From positions 186,001-250,000 of the forward strand of contig NZ_FOKG01000001.1 in the NCBI RefSeq assembly GCF_900111885.1: a DNA stretch of 64,000 bases, in the 5' to 3' direction. The stretch is from Amycolatopsis marina. Its GTDB lineage: Bacteria > Actinomycetota > Actinomycetes > Mycobacteriales > Pseudonocardiaceae. Position 1 is the stretch's first letter. Each line of letters opens with the position of its first letter. This document shows, piece after piece, positions 8,790 to 17,593 of the stretch. Both the position numbers and the translations under genes were made by a program. The notes beneath the pieces were generated by a model, which made no database searches, was not told the DNA's origin, and was given only the letters and a program-made list of their open reading frames with translations.

Positions 8790-9245
8790 ATGCCGTACCC
8801 GACCACGGCAGCGAGAGTGCCACGCTGGCTGGCCGTCGCGCTGCTGGCGCTGTCGGTCACCGTCGCCTGTGGGGACTCGGCCGGCCCGGACAAGAACGCC
8901 ACGGCCCAGGACGTCACCGAGAACGAGAACATCTTCCACGACGAGGAGTACATCGGGCAGCAGGTGACCGTCACCGCGACCGTCACCGACGTCATCGGGC
9001 CGAACTCGTTCGCGATCGGCGGCCAGGAGTACGGCGAGGACTCGCTGCTCGTGCTCACCGAACAGGGCACAGTGGACGTCCACAAGGGCGAGGTCGCCCA
9101 CGTCACCGGCACGGTCGAACGGTTCACCTTCGCCGACTACGCCGATCTGTACGGACTCGATGACGAGCGGGCGTACGAGGCATACCACGACAAGCAGATC
9201 CTGATTGCCGAGGACATCCACCTCAGCACCCCGGATGTCCCCTGA
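8790..9245 (+). CDS. putative lipoprotein, OB-fold-like
   Basis: A 151-residue predicted lipoprotein. A short hydrophobic signal (LAVALLALSVTVAC) ends at Cys27. The mature part contains NENIFHDEEYIGQQVTVTATV and DVIGPNSFAIGG followed by GEVAHVTGTVERF, a beta-rich pattern like bacterial OB-fold 'telomeric repeat-binding factor'-style or YdeI-like exported proteins. The ATG at 8790 has AAAGGGG upstream. Function is unknown. It stands just downstream of the ECF42-type sigma gene but has its own start region. Confidence 0.75.
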   Translation: MPYPTTAARVPRWLAVALLALSVTVACGDSAGPDKNATAQDVTENENIFHDEEYIGQQVTVTATVTDVIGPNSFAIGGQEYGEDSLLVLTEQGTVDVHKGEVAHVTGTVERFTFADYADLYGLDDERAYEAYHDKQILIAEDIHLSTPDVP

Positions 9246-9305
9246 AGCCTGTCGTAGGCCCGCCTCCGTAATTCGTCGGCGAATTTCCGCTGGCGCCCGG
9301 GGCAC

Positions 9306-9311
9306 TAGGCT
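9306..9311 (+). promoter_or_regulatory. -10 box of leaderless promoter
   Basis: TAGGCT ends 7 nt before the GTG at 9319, the spacing of actinobacterial leaderless transcripts. A small inverted repeat, AATTCG-4-CGAATT at 9270-9285, lies just upstream and overlaps the expected -35 area; it could be an operator. Confidence 0.55.
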
Positions 9312-9318
9312 CGGCGCG

Positions 9319-9768
9319 GTGCGGACGAGGGCCGGAATGGTGGCGAGTGGGATCGCGCTGCTGCTCGTCGGCTGCTCGCCCCTGTCGAGCACGGCGCCGA
9401 CCGCACGCCCCGAGACGGACACCGACCTGCTCAACCGCTACTTCGCTGCCTTCAACCAGGCAGCGGACCAGGGATCGGAAGCCCAGTTCGCCTTCCTCCG
9501 CACCACCCAGCATCCGGACTTCGCCGCGAGGCTCTGCGAACTCGACGGACTCACCGTGGACATCTATCCAGCCATGTCCTCGGTTCGACCTGATCCCGAT
9601 TGGGCACCCGACGGAGCGAGTTCGCCACGCGGCACCGTCTACGTTGTCGGCGTCTCGCTCACTGTCCGCCGAGACGGAACGCTCGTCGGCGAGCAAATCG
9701 GTTCCCAACGGGTGGCGATCCTGGACCGAAGGACGTACGGATTCGCCCCCTGTTTGAACCCTCGGTAG
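9319..9768 (+). CDS. putative lipoprotein, unknown function
   Basis: A 149-residue protein with a good lipobox (LLLVGC, Cys19) after a short hydrophobic stretch, then SPLSSTAPTARPET as a flexible linker. The mature part contains DLLNRYFAAFNQAADQGSEAQ and a beta-rich C-terminus VYVVGVSLTVRRDGTLVGEQIGS, suggesting an NTF2-like or DUF-type fold exposed outside the membrane. The GTG start is supported by the leaderless promoter geometry and by the position of the signal sequence. The family is not recognised. Confidence 0.72.
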   Translation: MRTRAGMVASGIALLLVGCSPLSSTAPTARPETDTDLLNRYFAAFNQAADQGSEAQFAFLRTTQHPDFAARLCELDGLTVDIYPAMSSVRPDPDWAPDGASSPRGTVYVVGVSLTVRRDGTLVGEQIGSQRVAILDRRTYGFAPCLNPR

Positions 9769-9877
9769 CCAATCGTTGACACCTCGTCCGGTTGAGCGAT
9801 CTTCACGTTCCACGCGTCCGGATAGCTCAAGGAACCGCTCCTTCTAGACGAAGGGGACTTGAGTGACGGAGGTAAAC

Positions 9878-10678
9878 GTGGTGTCACAGGACAGTGCCTC
9901 GCTCCGCGCGAGTGAAGCCGACTCCGCGGACCTGCTCGCCGTGCACGAATCGATCGCGGGAATGTTCGCGACCCAGGGCAACTGGCGCAGGGCGTACGAG
10001 CACCTGCGGTGTGCGTACGACCTGGCCCGCGCCGAGCCGCGAATACCGGACCAGTTCCGGCTCGAGGTGGAGCAGCTGCGCCGCGAGCGCGCGCAGGCGC
10101 GGCAGGAGAGCCTGACCGACGCCCTCACCGCCACCTACAACCGGCGCTATCTCGATGATCGGCTCACCGGTTTGCGTACCGAAGGCAGGGCGCCTGCGCT
10201 CGCTCTGGTCGACCTCGACCTTTTCAAGATCGTCAACGACACGTTCGGACATCGGGTGGGCGACCAGGTGCTGCAGCGGGTGGTAGCCCTGTTGCAGCAG
10301 AGCCTTCCGCCAACTGCGTTCTGCGCGCGCTACGGCGGCGAGGAATTCGTTCTGGTGCTGCCCGACACCAGCGCCGGAGCGGCGATCGCACTCGCCGAAC
10401 GGGCCCGCCTCCGCGTTGCCGAGCACGAATGGGAACAGTTGTGCTCGGGACTGACGGTGACAATCAGTATCGGCGTCGCACTGCAACCGGAAACGTTGCT
10501 CGACGCGGAGGACCAGCTGCTCGAAGCTGACTCCCTGCTCTATGCGGCAAAACGGGCAGGAAGGAATCTGGTGGCATACCGGCGGTACGGAACTATCCGT
10601 GTTGTTCGCACAGCCCGTAACGTCACTCTGCCAACAACACGATCTGAGGGCGCATATTCGTCACCCGAACGTGGTTGA
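9878..10678 (+). CDS. GGDEF-domain diguanylate cyclase
   Basis: A 266-residue soluble diguanylate cyclase, making cyclic di-GMP from two GTP. Residues ~10-70 form a helical, TPR-like region (HESIAGMFATQGNWRRAYEHLRCAYDLA) as found in actinobacterial cyclases, and residues ~88-245 the GGDEF domain: DALTATYNRRYLDDRL, VDLDLFKIVNDTFGHRVGDQVL and the intact active-site GGEEF at 153-157. No RxxD inhibitory site is seen in the expected place before it, so product feedback may be absent. GTG at 9878 has GGAGG 5 nt upstream. It may supply the ligand for the RsiG-type protein at 28.7 kb (inference). Confidence 0.93.
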   Translation: MVSQDSASLRASEADSADLLAVHESIAGMFATQGNWRRAYEHLRCAYDLARAEPRIPDQFRLEVEQLRRERAQARQESLTDALTATYNRRYLDDRLTGLRTEGRAPALALVDLDLFKIVNDTFGHRVGDQVLQRVVALLQQSLPPTAFCARYGGEEFVLVLPDTSAGAAIALAERARLRVAEHEWEQLCSGLTVTISIGVALQPETLLDAEDQLLEADSLLYAAKRAGRNLVAYRRYGTIRVVRTARNVTLPTTRSEGAYSSPERG

Positions 10679-10879
10679 ACTTCGCACAAGTCAACCCTGC
10701 GTAAAAAAGTCACGGGATGGTGTCGTCACGAACGGCCGGTATCCGTACGATAACGAATGCTGCGGTCCCGGCGATCATGCAGTGCAGAATGCGTGCGAAC
10801 CGGCCGGCCCCGCGCACGAATGTCCGAACGCAGTTTCGACATGCGTACAAGGCCGCCATGAGAAGTGGAGGGAGACTCG

Positions 10880-13213
10880 GTGCCAGACGACCACGGCGCT
10901 TCCGGTACCGGCCCTTCAGCCAGCAGTTTCGACGATTCCGGCGAGCCGAGCGGGCGCAGAGCGGCCAGACGCCGCCGTTCGATGGACACCTACGGCGGTA
11001 TCAGCGTCTCCGAGGTCGTCGCACGCAGCTCAGGTCAGCCCCGCCACGCGGCGCCTCCGCCCCAGACCCCACCCCCGCCGGCCGCCCGGGCCCCGCGCGC
11101 TTCCACACCCCCGGCACCGGCGCCTCCAGCGGCACCGCCTCCGCCTCCGCCCGACCCCGGGGCGGTACGCCCGCCACGGGCACCGAGGACGGCTCGAGAA
11201 AGCTTCCCCGCACCGCGCCGCGATTCGGTGTCGCCCAGCCGCCCTCCCGCCACCGAGGCGGGCAGGCCGGTGCCGCCCGCTGATCGCCGCCCGATTCAGT
11301 CGGGAACCACGGTGGGCCGACGGCAGCCGAGGACCACCAACCTGCCGACCACCGGTGACGGTGAGCCCACCAAGACGGCCCGGCCGGTCCGGAAGGCCCC
11401 GCCGGTACCGCCGCCCGCGCAGCAGCCAGCTCCACAGGCATCGCCGTCTGCCCCCGCCACGCAGGTAACGCCTCCGGTGCGGCCACGTCCGCCACGGCCC
11501 CGCACGGCTCCCTCGCAACCACTGCCGCTGCCCCCGTCCCAGCCACCGCGTGCGCCCCGGACAACCCAGGTACCGGCTGTCCAGAACGGCGCCGAAGCTC
11601 CGGTGCAGGGCGAACGACCAGGCCCACCGTCCCGGCCGCAACAGCCGCAGAGCCCCGCGGGGCCGGTGCAACCACGGCCCGCGCAGCCACAGCGACCGCC
11701 ACGACCCCGGCGCCCGCTCGGCAGGAGACCCGAGCCGACGGCCGAGGACCGGCTGACGATGACCGACCAGCTCGAGCCCGTCGGTGACGCGACGAAGGTC
11801 CGGCGCAAGATCGACGACTCGCTGGCGCGGTTCTCCGCGGCACATGACGAACTCGCCAAGGAAGAAGAGGAACGCAAGCGCCGCCGCGATCGGCTCACCT
11901 CCCGTCCCGTTCAGCTGCTTGAGCAGACCAGAACCAGACTCCAGCGTGTTGTGCTGCCCGTCCGCGCCGAGGACGAGGAGCAGGCGCAAGGGCAGGTGGA
12001 GCAACTCCCGGCCGCGGAGGACGAACAGCAGGCTGCCGGTGCGGGCGGCCGGAAGTCGGTCCGCACTCGCCTGCAGGAGAAGAAGCAGCGGCGTACCGAT
12101 CGCTCGATCCGCACCGGCCGGATCACCGCCGTGGTGATCGCCGTGCTCGTCTTCCTGGCCACCGGGGCCGCGTGGGGTACCAAGACCTGGTTCAACAACA
12201 AGTTCAACGAGATCGCCGCACTGGACGAGAACTCCGCGGACATCCGCAACGCGGCAGGACAGACCGGTGACGAGAACTTCCTGATCATCGGCTCCGACAC
12301 GCGGGCGGGCGCCGCGGCCGAGGAGCACGTCGGGGACACCGACGGGACGCCCGGTGCCAGGGCCGACACGGTGATGCTCGCCCACGTCCCGGCCGACAGG
12401 GCGCGGGCCGCCGTGGTGTCTTTTCCGCGTGACCTCGAGGTGGATCGGCCCGCCTGCCAGCGCTGGGATCCGGCCACCGGGACGTACGGCGAGGAGCTGG
12501 AGCCGGGCGAACGCGTCAAGCTCAACTCCGTGTACGCCCTCGGCGGCCCGAAGTGCGTCACCAAGCTCGTGCAGCAGATCTCCGGCATGCGGATGAACCA
12601 CTTCGTCGGCATCGATTTCAACGGCTTCAAGGGAATGGTCGACGCGGTGGGCGGGGTGACCGTCAACGTCGAGGAGCCGATCAACGACGAGGTCCTCGGC
12701 AAGGTCATCGCCGAGACGGGCAAGGTGACGATCAGCGGTGACCAGGCCCTGAACTACGTCCGGGCGCGGCACGTCATCGGCGATCCGACCTCGGACTACG
12801 GCCGGATCAACCGGCAGCAGGAATTCCTGCAGTCCCTGCTGGCCAAGACCATGTCCCGCGAGGTGCTGTTCGACCCCGGCAAGCTGACGGCGTTCGTCAA
12901 CGCGTTCGCGGCCTCCACGTTCGGCGAGAACCTCGGCATGGACGAGCTGCTGACTCTCGCGCAGTCGATGCAGGGCCTCGACCCCGGCAAGGTCAAGTTC
13001 GAGACCATCCCGACCGTTGGCGAGGCGAACGAGCGCGGCAACGAGGTGCTGCGCGAGGACATGTCGGACGAACTCTTCCGCGCACTGGTCGAGAACAAGC
13101 CGCTGCCCGGCGAGGAGGACGAGAAGCAGAAGTCGGCGGAGTCCGGCACCAGCTCGTCCGGCGATTCTGGGTCTTCCTCGGAGGTTTCCGAGGCCGCACT
13201 GCCCTCCCGCTGA
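10880..13213 (+). CDS. LytR-CpsA-Psr family cell wall ligase with long proline-rich cytoplasmic region
   Basis: A 777-residue LCP-family protein; these attach polymers such as arabinogalactan or teichoic acids to peptidoglycan from lipid-linked donors. Residues ~50-300 are extremely Pro/Arg/Ala-rich, followed by a charged coiled region (~310-410), one membrane helix (TAVVIAVLVFLATGAAWG, ~414-432) and an extracellular LCP domain from about 466. Domain landmarks are FLIIGSDTRAG, ADTVMLAHVP, VVSFPRDLEV, FVGIDFNGFKGMVDAVGGV and LNYVRARHV. Ordinary LCP proteins are 300-500 residues, so the cytoplasmic tail is unusual. GTG 10880 has GGAGG 8 nt upstream; a GTG at 10865 is the alternative. Confidence 0.93.
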   Translation: MPDDHGASGTGPSASSFDDSGEPSGRRAARRRRSMDTYGGISVSEVVARSSGQPRHAAPPPQTPPPPAARAPRASTPPAPAPPAAPPPPPPDPGAVRPPRAPRTARESFPAPRRDSVSPSRPPATEAGRPVPPADRRPIQSGTTVGRRQPRTTNLPTTGDGEPTKTARPVRKAPPVPPPAQQPAPQASPSAPATQVTPPVRPRPPRPRTAPSQPLPLPPSQPPRAPRTTQVPAVQNGAEAPVQGERPGPPSRPQQPQSPAGPVQPRPAQPQRPPRPRRPLGRRPEPTAEDRLTMTDQLEPVGDATKVRRKIDDSLARFSAAHDELAKEEEERKRRRDRLTSRPVQLLEQTRTRLQRVVLPVRAEDEEQAQGQVEQLPAAEDEQQAAGAGGRKSVRTRLQEKKQRRTDRSIRTGRITAVVIAVLVFLATGAAWGTKTWFNNKFNEIAALDENSADIRNAAGQTGDENFLIIGSDTRAGAAAEEHVGDTDGTPGARADTVMLAHVPADRARAAVVSFPRDLEVDRPACQRWDPATGTYGEELEPGERVKLNSVYALGGPKCVTKLVQQISGMRMNHFVGIDFNGFKGMVDAVGGVTVNVEEPINDEVLGKVIAETGKVTISGDQALNYVRARHVIGDPTSDYGRINRQQEFLQSLLAKTMSREVLFDPGKLTAFVNAFAASTFGENLGMDELLTLAQSMQGLDPGKVKFETIPTVGEANERGNEVLREDMSDELFRALVENKPLPGEEDEKQKSAESGTSSSGDSGSSSEVSEAALPSR

Positions 13214-13247
13214 CGTCGCGAGGATCGGCCGGGAAACGTCAGACCCG

Positions 13248-13265
13248 GTTCATGTCGCGTTCATC
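13248..13265. promoter_or_regulatory. candidate PHO box upstream of phoU
   Basis: GTTCATG at 13248 and GTTCATC at 13259 form a direct repeat with an 11-bp period, the layout of actinobacterial PhoP-binding PHO boxes (GTTCACC-N4-GTTCACC). A third GTTCATC occurs at 13286, out of phase. The site lies 44 bp before the phoU start. Binding by PhoP is inference. Confidence 0.55.
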
Positions 13266-13308
13266 CTGCGATGCGGCGACCGTCTGTTCATCACCGTAGG
13301 GTGTGAGC

Positions 13309-13974
13309 ATGCGCGAGGCTTACCACGTCGAACTCGAACAACTGGCCCAGCACCTGGCCGGCATGTCCGCCCAGGTTGCGGATGCCATGGAGCAGGCCAC
13401 AAAGGCTCTGCTGGACGCCGATCTGGCGCTTGCGGAGAAGGTGATCAGCAACGACGCGAAGGTGGACGACGCGCGCGCGGAATGCGAGGAGCAGGCATAC
13501 GCCCTCCTCGCACTGCAGGCGCCGGTCGCCACCGATCTGCGGACGGTGCTGGCCGCCATTCACGCGGCCGAGAGCCTGGAACGGATGGGCGATCTGGCCC
13601 TGCACGTCGCCAAGACCGCCCGTCGCAGGCACCCCGACCCGGTGCTGCCCGAGCAGGTCCGGACCTACTTCGCTCAAATGGGCGACGTCGCGGTGAAGCT
13701 GGCGAGGCAGACCCAGGAGGTCATCCAGACCAAGGACGTCGAGGCGGCCCGCAGCCTGGAGTCCGACGACGACCAGGTGGACGACCTGCACCGCCACCTG
13801 TTCACCGTGATCATGGACAAGGAATGGCCGCACGGAGTGGCCGCGGCCGTGGACGTCACCCTGCTGGGCCGGTTCTACGAGCGCTACGCCGACCACGCCG
13901 TCTCGGTGGCGAAGCGGATGGTGTTCGTCGTCACCGGAAAGATGCCGGGCTACGGACCGGACGAGGAACTCTGA
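13309..13974 (+). CDS. phoU: phosphate transport regulator PhoU
   Basis: A 221-residue cytoplasmic PhoU, which links PstSCAB activity to the phosphate two-component system and represses it when phosphate is plentiful. Two homologous three-helix bundles are visible, each with the metal-binding E/DxxxD-type motif: LHVAKTARRRHP preceded by HAAESLERMGDLA in the first and RFYERYADHAVSVAKRMV in the second. ATG 13309 is used; a GTG two codons earlier is possible. It is on the same strand as the pst genes but separated from them by a strong terminator, so it is a separate transcript. Confidence 0.96.
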   Translation: MREAYHVELEQLAQHLAGMSAQVADAMEQATKALLDADLALAEKVISNDAKVDDARAECEEQAYALLALQAPVATDLRTVLAAIHAAESLERMGDLALHVAKTARRRHPDPVLPEQVRTYFAQMGDVAVKLARQTQEVIQTKDVEAARSLESDDDQVDDLHRHLFTVIMDKEWPHGVAAAVDVTLLGRFYERYADHAVSVAKRMVFVVTGKMPGYGPDEEL

Positions 13975-14049
13975 GCCCCTCCGCGACTCCGATTCGGCAG
14001 ACCACACCCGATTCAGCCGCCCTGACGTGAGCGACCTCTCATCGACTAC

Positions 14050-14081
14050 GAACCGTCACGCGAAGCCTCGCGTGACGGTTC
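14050..14081 (+). terminator. rho-independent terminator of phoU
   Basis: A perfect 14-bp stem (GAACCGTCACGCGA with its complement) closes an AGCC loop and is followed by TTTCGGTTT. It lies about 75 bp after the phoU stop. Confidence 0.85.
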
Positions 14082-14184
14082 TTTCGGTTTACGCCCTGCT
14101 CAGGACGTCCATTTTTCGCCCGATGGCTAACCCTCGGTAACTTCGCTGTGATGTTGCCGTGACGACCGTTCTTTGCCGAGCGTC

Positions 14185-14202
14185 GTTCGCCTCCCGTTCA
14201 CC
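14185..14202 (+). promoter_or_regulatory. candidate PHO box upstream of pstS
   Basis: GTTCGCC at 14185 and GTTCACC at 14196 repeat with an 11-bp period, and the second unit matches the Streptomyces PhoP consensus GTTCACC exactly. The position 120 bp before pstS fits phosphate-starvation activation of pstSCAB. PhoP binding is inferred from the family pattern. Confidence 0.65.
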
Positions 14203-14322
14203 TTCTCTGCCCTGCGACGTCATGTCGCCCTCTTAGCGTCGCTGCCGCGAGGCAACATGCGATCGGCTGAACAGCCGGTCACAATGCCACGGAAATCCCG
14301 AACACTTCGAAAGAGGTCAACT

Positions 14323-15426
14323 GTGAAGCGTTCCACCCTGGGTCGCATTGTCGCGCTGCCCGCGGCAGCCGCCCTCACCATGGGGATCGCGGCCTGCGGC
14401 TCCGCCAACGAGTCGCCTTCGGGCAACGAGAACACGGATGGCGGATCGAGCCTGGCCGGCACCATCTCGGGTGCGGGCGCCAGCTCGCAGGACGCCGCGA
14501 TGCAGGCCTGGACCGCGGGCTTCATCGGGCAAAACCCCGATGTGACCGTCAACTACGACCCGATCGGCTCCGGCGGCGGTCGTGACCAGTTCGTCAGCGG
14601 TGGTTCCGACTTCGGCGGCACCGACGCCTACCTCGACGAGGAGGAGCTGGCAGCCGCCAACGAGCGCTGCGGCCAGTTGGTCGAGATTCCGACCTACGTC
14701 TCACCGATCGCCATCGTGTTCAAGCTGGATGGCGTGAACGAGCTCAACCTCAAGCCCGCCACGATCGCGAAGATCTTCAACCAGAAGATCAACAAGTGGA
14801 ACGACCCGGCCATCGCCGCGGACAACCCCGGCGTCGAGCTGCCGGACACGGCGATCACCCCGGTGAACCGTTCCGACGAGTCCGGCACCACCGAGAACTT
14901 CGTCGAGTACCTCAAGGCCACGGCCGAAGCCGACTGGCCGCACGAGGTCAGCGGTGACTGGCCGGTGCAGGGTGGCGAGGCCGCGCAGGGCACCTCGGGC
15001 GTCGTCCAGGCCGTCGCGGGCGGCAACGGCACGATCGGTTACACCGACGCGAGCCAGGCACGCGAGCTGAGCACGGTCAAGGTCGGGGTCGGCGACGAGT
15101 TCGTGGCCTACTCCCCTGAGGCGGCCGCGGCAGTGCTCGACGTTTCCGAGCGTGTCGAGGGCCGGGGCGACTACAGCTTCGCCTACGACCTCGCCAGGGA
15201 CACCACCGAGTCGGGCACCTACCCGATCGTGCTGGTCTCCTATGGCCTCGCGTGCAGCAACTACGAGGACGCGAACGAGGCCGAGCTGGTGAAGGCGTAC
15301 TTCTCCTACATCATCAGCCAGGAGGGGCAGCAGGCCTCCGCCGAGTCCGCCGGTTCCGCGCCGATCTCGGACACGCTGCGCCAGCAGATCAAGCCCGCCG
15401 TCGACGCCATCTCCGCGGGCAGCTGA
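14323..15426 (+). CDS. pstS: phosphate ABC transporter substrate-binding lipoprotein PstS
   Basis: A 367-residue phosphate-binding lipoprotein anchored outside the membrane, feeding phosphate to PstCA. The signal ends in the lipobox IAAC (Cys25). Phosphate-contacting sequence is clear: GAGASSQDAAMQAW, GSGGGRDQF, the SDFGGTDAYL segment, and NRSDESGTTENF for the anion-binding Ser/Asp/Arg residues; QGTSGVVQAV and GTIGYTDAS follow. AGAGG precedes the GTG at 14323. It is the first gene of pstSCAB, and its location after a PHO-like repeat suggests phosphate-dependent control. Confidence 0.97.
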   Translation: MKRSTLGRIVALPAAAALTMGIAACGSANESPSGNENTDGGSSLAGTISGAGASSQDAAMQAWTAGFIGQNPDVTVNYDPIGSGGGRDQFVSGGSDFGGTDAYLDEEELAAANERCGQLVEIPTYVSPIAIVFKLDGVNELNLKPATIAKIFNQKINKWNDPAIAADNPGVELPDTAITPVNRSDESGTTENFVEYLKATAEADWPHEVSGDWPVQGGEAAQGTSGVVQAVAGGNGTIGYTDASQARELSTVKVGVGDEFVAYSPEAAAAVLDVSERVEGRGDYSFAYDLARDTTESGTYPIVLVSYGLACSNYEDANEAELVKAYFSYIISQEGQQASAESAGSAPISDTLRQQIKPAVDAISAGS

Positions 15427-15533
15427 TCATCCAGAACACGCAGTACCCCCAGAGGTCCGGGCGGTCGCCACACCAGGCGACCACCCGGGCCGCTGGCCGT
15501 CCGGGCCCCACAACCTCAGAAAGGGACTGACCC

Positions 15534-16481
15534 GTGCCTCCCAGCACAGAGAGGAAACCCGTCCGCCGCAGGACGCGGCAGCGGCCGGGGGATCGCATCT
15601 TCGCCGGCGCGTCGACGGGGGCGGGAATCCTCATCCTCGTCGTGCTCGCCGGCGTTGCCGCGTTCCTGCTCGTCGAGGCATGGCCGGCCCTGGTCGCGTC
15701 GGACGAGCAGATACCCGGTGACGGCGGACTCGTAGTCTTCGTCTGGCCACTGCTCTTCGGCACCCTGATCTCGGCCACGTTCGCGCTGGTCGTCGCGGCC
15801 CCGCTCGCCGTCGCGATCGCTCTGTTCATCACCCACTACGCGCCGAGACGCGTGGCGCAGACCCTCGGTTACCTGATCGACCTGCTCGCCGCGGTGCCCA
15901 GCATCATCTACGGCCTCTGGGGCTTCACCGTCCTGGCACCGGCGACCGTCGGGCCGACGGGCTGGCTTTCGGAGAACCTCGGCTTCATCCCGCTGTTCCA
16001 GGGGCCGCCATCGGCCACCGGCCGGACCATGCTGGTGGCGGTGATCGTGCTCGCCGTGATGATCCTGCCGATCATCACCGCCGTGGTGCGTGAGGCGTTC
16101 CGGCAGACCCCGCGGTTGCACGAGGAGGCATCGCTGGCACTGGGCGCCACCCGCTGGGAGATGATCCGGATGGCGGTGCTGCCCTTCGGCCGCTCCAGCA
16201 TCGTGGGTGCGTCCATGCTGGGCCTCGGCCGCGCGCTGGGCGAGACCATGGCGGTGGCGATCGTGCTCTCGGTGTCCGGTGGCGTCAGCTTCAACCTGAT
16301 CGGGAGCAGCAACCCCTCCACGATCGCCGCGAACATCGCACTGGACTTCCCCGAATCCACCGGGATCGAGGTGAACGCGCTGATCGCCTCCGGTCTCGTC
16401 CTGTTCGCCATCACCCTGCTCGTGAACATGGCCGCCCGCGCGGTGATCAACCGGCGGCGCAACTTCTCCGGAGCCAACTGA
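15534..16481 (+). CDS. pstC: phosphate ABC transporter permease PstC
   Basis: A 315-residue inner-membrane permease forming the phosphate channel with PstA. About six membrane helices are visible, beginning with GAGILILVVLAGVAAFLLVE. The cytoplasmic coupling loop EEASLALGATRWEMIRMAVLP carries the EAA motif for docking to PstB, and the PSIIYGLWGF segment is typical of PstC. GTG 15534 follows AAAGGG by about 8 nt. It lies 107 bp after pstS and overlaps pstA by one base (TGATG), indicating translational coupling. Confidence 0.97.
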   Translation: MPPSTERKPVRRRTRQRPGDRIFAGASTGAGILILVVLAGVAAFLLVEAWPALVASDEQIPGDGGLVVFVWPLLFGTLISATFALVVAAPLAVAIALFITHYAPRRVAQTLGYLIDLLAAVPSIIYGLWGFTVLAPATVGPTGWLSENLGFIPLFQGPPSATGRTMLVAVIVLAVMILPIITAVVREAFRQTPRLHEEASLALGATRWEMIRMAVLPFGRSSIVGASMLGLGRALGETMAVAIVLSVSGGVSFNLIGSSNPSTIAANIALDFPESTGIEVNALIASGLVLFAITLLVNMAARAVINRRRNFSGAN

Positions 16482-17566
16482 TGAGCACCTCGACCACCTC
16501 TCGTGGTCCGGACCAGGATCTGGACACCCCCCTCGGCGGCACACCGCTCAGCCACGGCTCACTGCCCCGCAGGGCACCGCAACTGACCATAGTGGCGGCG
16601 CTGGTCGTCGGCATCGTGCTGTGGCAGACCGGGATGAGCGTCGGCCTTGCCGGCGTGCTCGCGGTCGTCGGTTACACCATCGCGATCTACGTCTGGTCGC
16701 GCATCGTCGAAGGCCGGCGCAAGGCCACCAACCGCCTGGTCACAGCGATCGTCTACGCGGCGTTCCTGCTCGCGCTGCTGCCGCTGGTCTCGGTCATCTT
16801 CACGGTGCTGTCCAAGGGCCTTCCCCGATTCGACGCCGAGTTTTTCAGCTTCTCGATGCGCGGTGTCGTCGGCGAGGGCGGTGGCGCCTACCACGCCATC
16901 ATGGGCACCTTGATCATCACCGCGCTCGCGACGGTCATCTCGGTGCCGGTCGGCATGCTGACCGCCATCTACCTGGTGGAGTACGGCAAGGGCAAGCTCG
17001 CGAAGTGGATCACGTTCTTCGTGGACGTGATGACCGGTATTCCGTCCATCGTGGCGGGTCTGTTCGCCTACGCCCTGTTCGCGCTGATCTTCGGTCCCGG
17101 TGTCCGGATGGGAATCATGGGTGCGGTCGCGCTGAGCGTGCTGATGATTCCGGTCGTGGTGCGCTCCACCGAGGAGATGCTCAAGCTCGTGCCCAACGAG
17201 CTGCGCGAAGCCTCGTACGCGCTGGCTGTGCCCAAGTGGCGCACCATCGTGAAGGTCGTGCTGCCGACAGCGCTGGCCGGGATCGCAACGGGTGTGACGC
17301 TGGCGATCGCCAGGGTCATCGGGGAGACCGCCCCACTGCTGATCACGGTCGGTATCACCTCGAGCGACAACTTCGACCCGTTCGACGGTCGTATGGCGAC
17401 ACTGTCGGTGTTCTCCTACTACGAGTACGTGAATCCCGGCGTCCCGCCCCAGCCCGCGCTCGACAGGGCATGGGCAGCCGCGCTCGTCCTTATCATTTTG
17501 GTGATGGCGCTCAACCTGATCGCACGACTGATCTCCCGACTGTTCGCACCGAAGACCCGCGGCTGA
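16481..17566 (+). CDS. pstA: phosphate ABC transporter permease PstA
   Basis: The second phosphate permease, 361 residues. Its N-terminus has an extra ~70-residue region with two helices (LTIVAALVVGIVLWQTGM and VGLAGVLAVVGYTIAIYVW) before the six-helix core, a form common in actinobacteria. The EAA coupling loop reads LREASYALAVPKWRTIVKVVLP, and GIPSIVAGLFAYALF matches the PstA family. It starts within the pstC stop codon, so it is coupled to pstC, and pstB follows after 27 bp. Confidence 0.96.
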   Translation: MSTSTTSRGPDQDLDTPLGGTPLSHGSLPRRAPQLTIVAALVVGIVLWQTGMSVGLAGVLAVVGYTIAIYVWSRIVEGRRKATNRLVTAIVYAAFLLALLPLVSVIFTVLSKGLPRFDAEFFSFSMRGVVGEGGGAYHAIMGTLIITALATVISVPVGMLTAIYLVEYGKGKLAKWITFFVDVMTGIPSIVAGLFAYALFALIFGPGVRMGIMGAVALSVLMIPVVVRSTEEMLKLVPNELREASYALAVPKWRTIVKVVLPTALAGIATGVTLAIARVIGETAPLLITVGITSSDNFDPFDGRMATLSVFSYYEYVNPGVPPQPALDRAWAAALVLIILVMALNLIARLISRLFAPKTRG

Positions 17567-17593
17567 CGCGGATCAACACCGATAGGAAGCACA

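Larger units (their letters stand above)
13975..14322 (+). other. phoU-pstS intergenic control region
   Basis: No gene is seen in this ~350-bp stretch. It holds the phoU terminator at 14050-14081, then about 100 bp without recognisable features, a candidate PHO box at 14185-14202, and a leader running to the pstS start with AGAGG before the GTG at 14323. An in-frame ATG occurs upstream of pstS at 14257, but it would bury the lipoprotein signal. Confidence 0.6.

Noticed and set aside
11030-12772. A 580-residue minus-strand open frame opposite the LCP gene
   Set aside because: Long antisense frames are expected in high-GC Pro/Arg-rich DNA; the plus strand has the conserved LCP domain.
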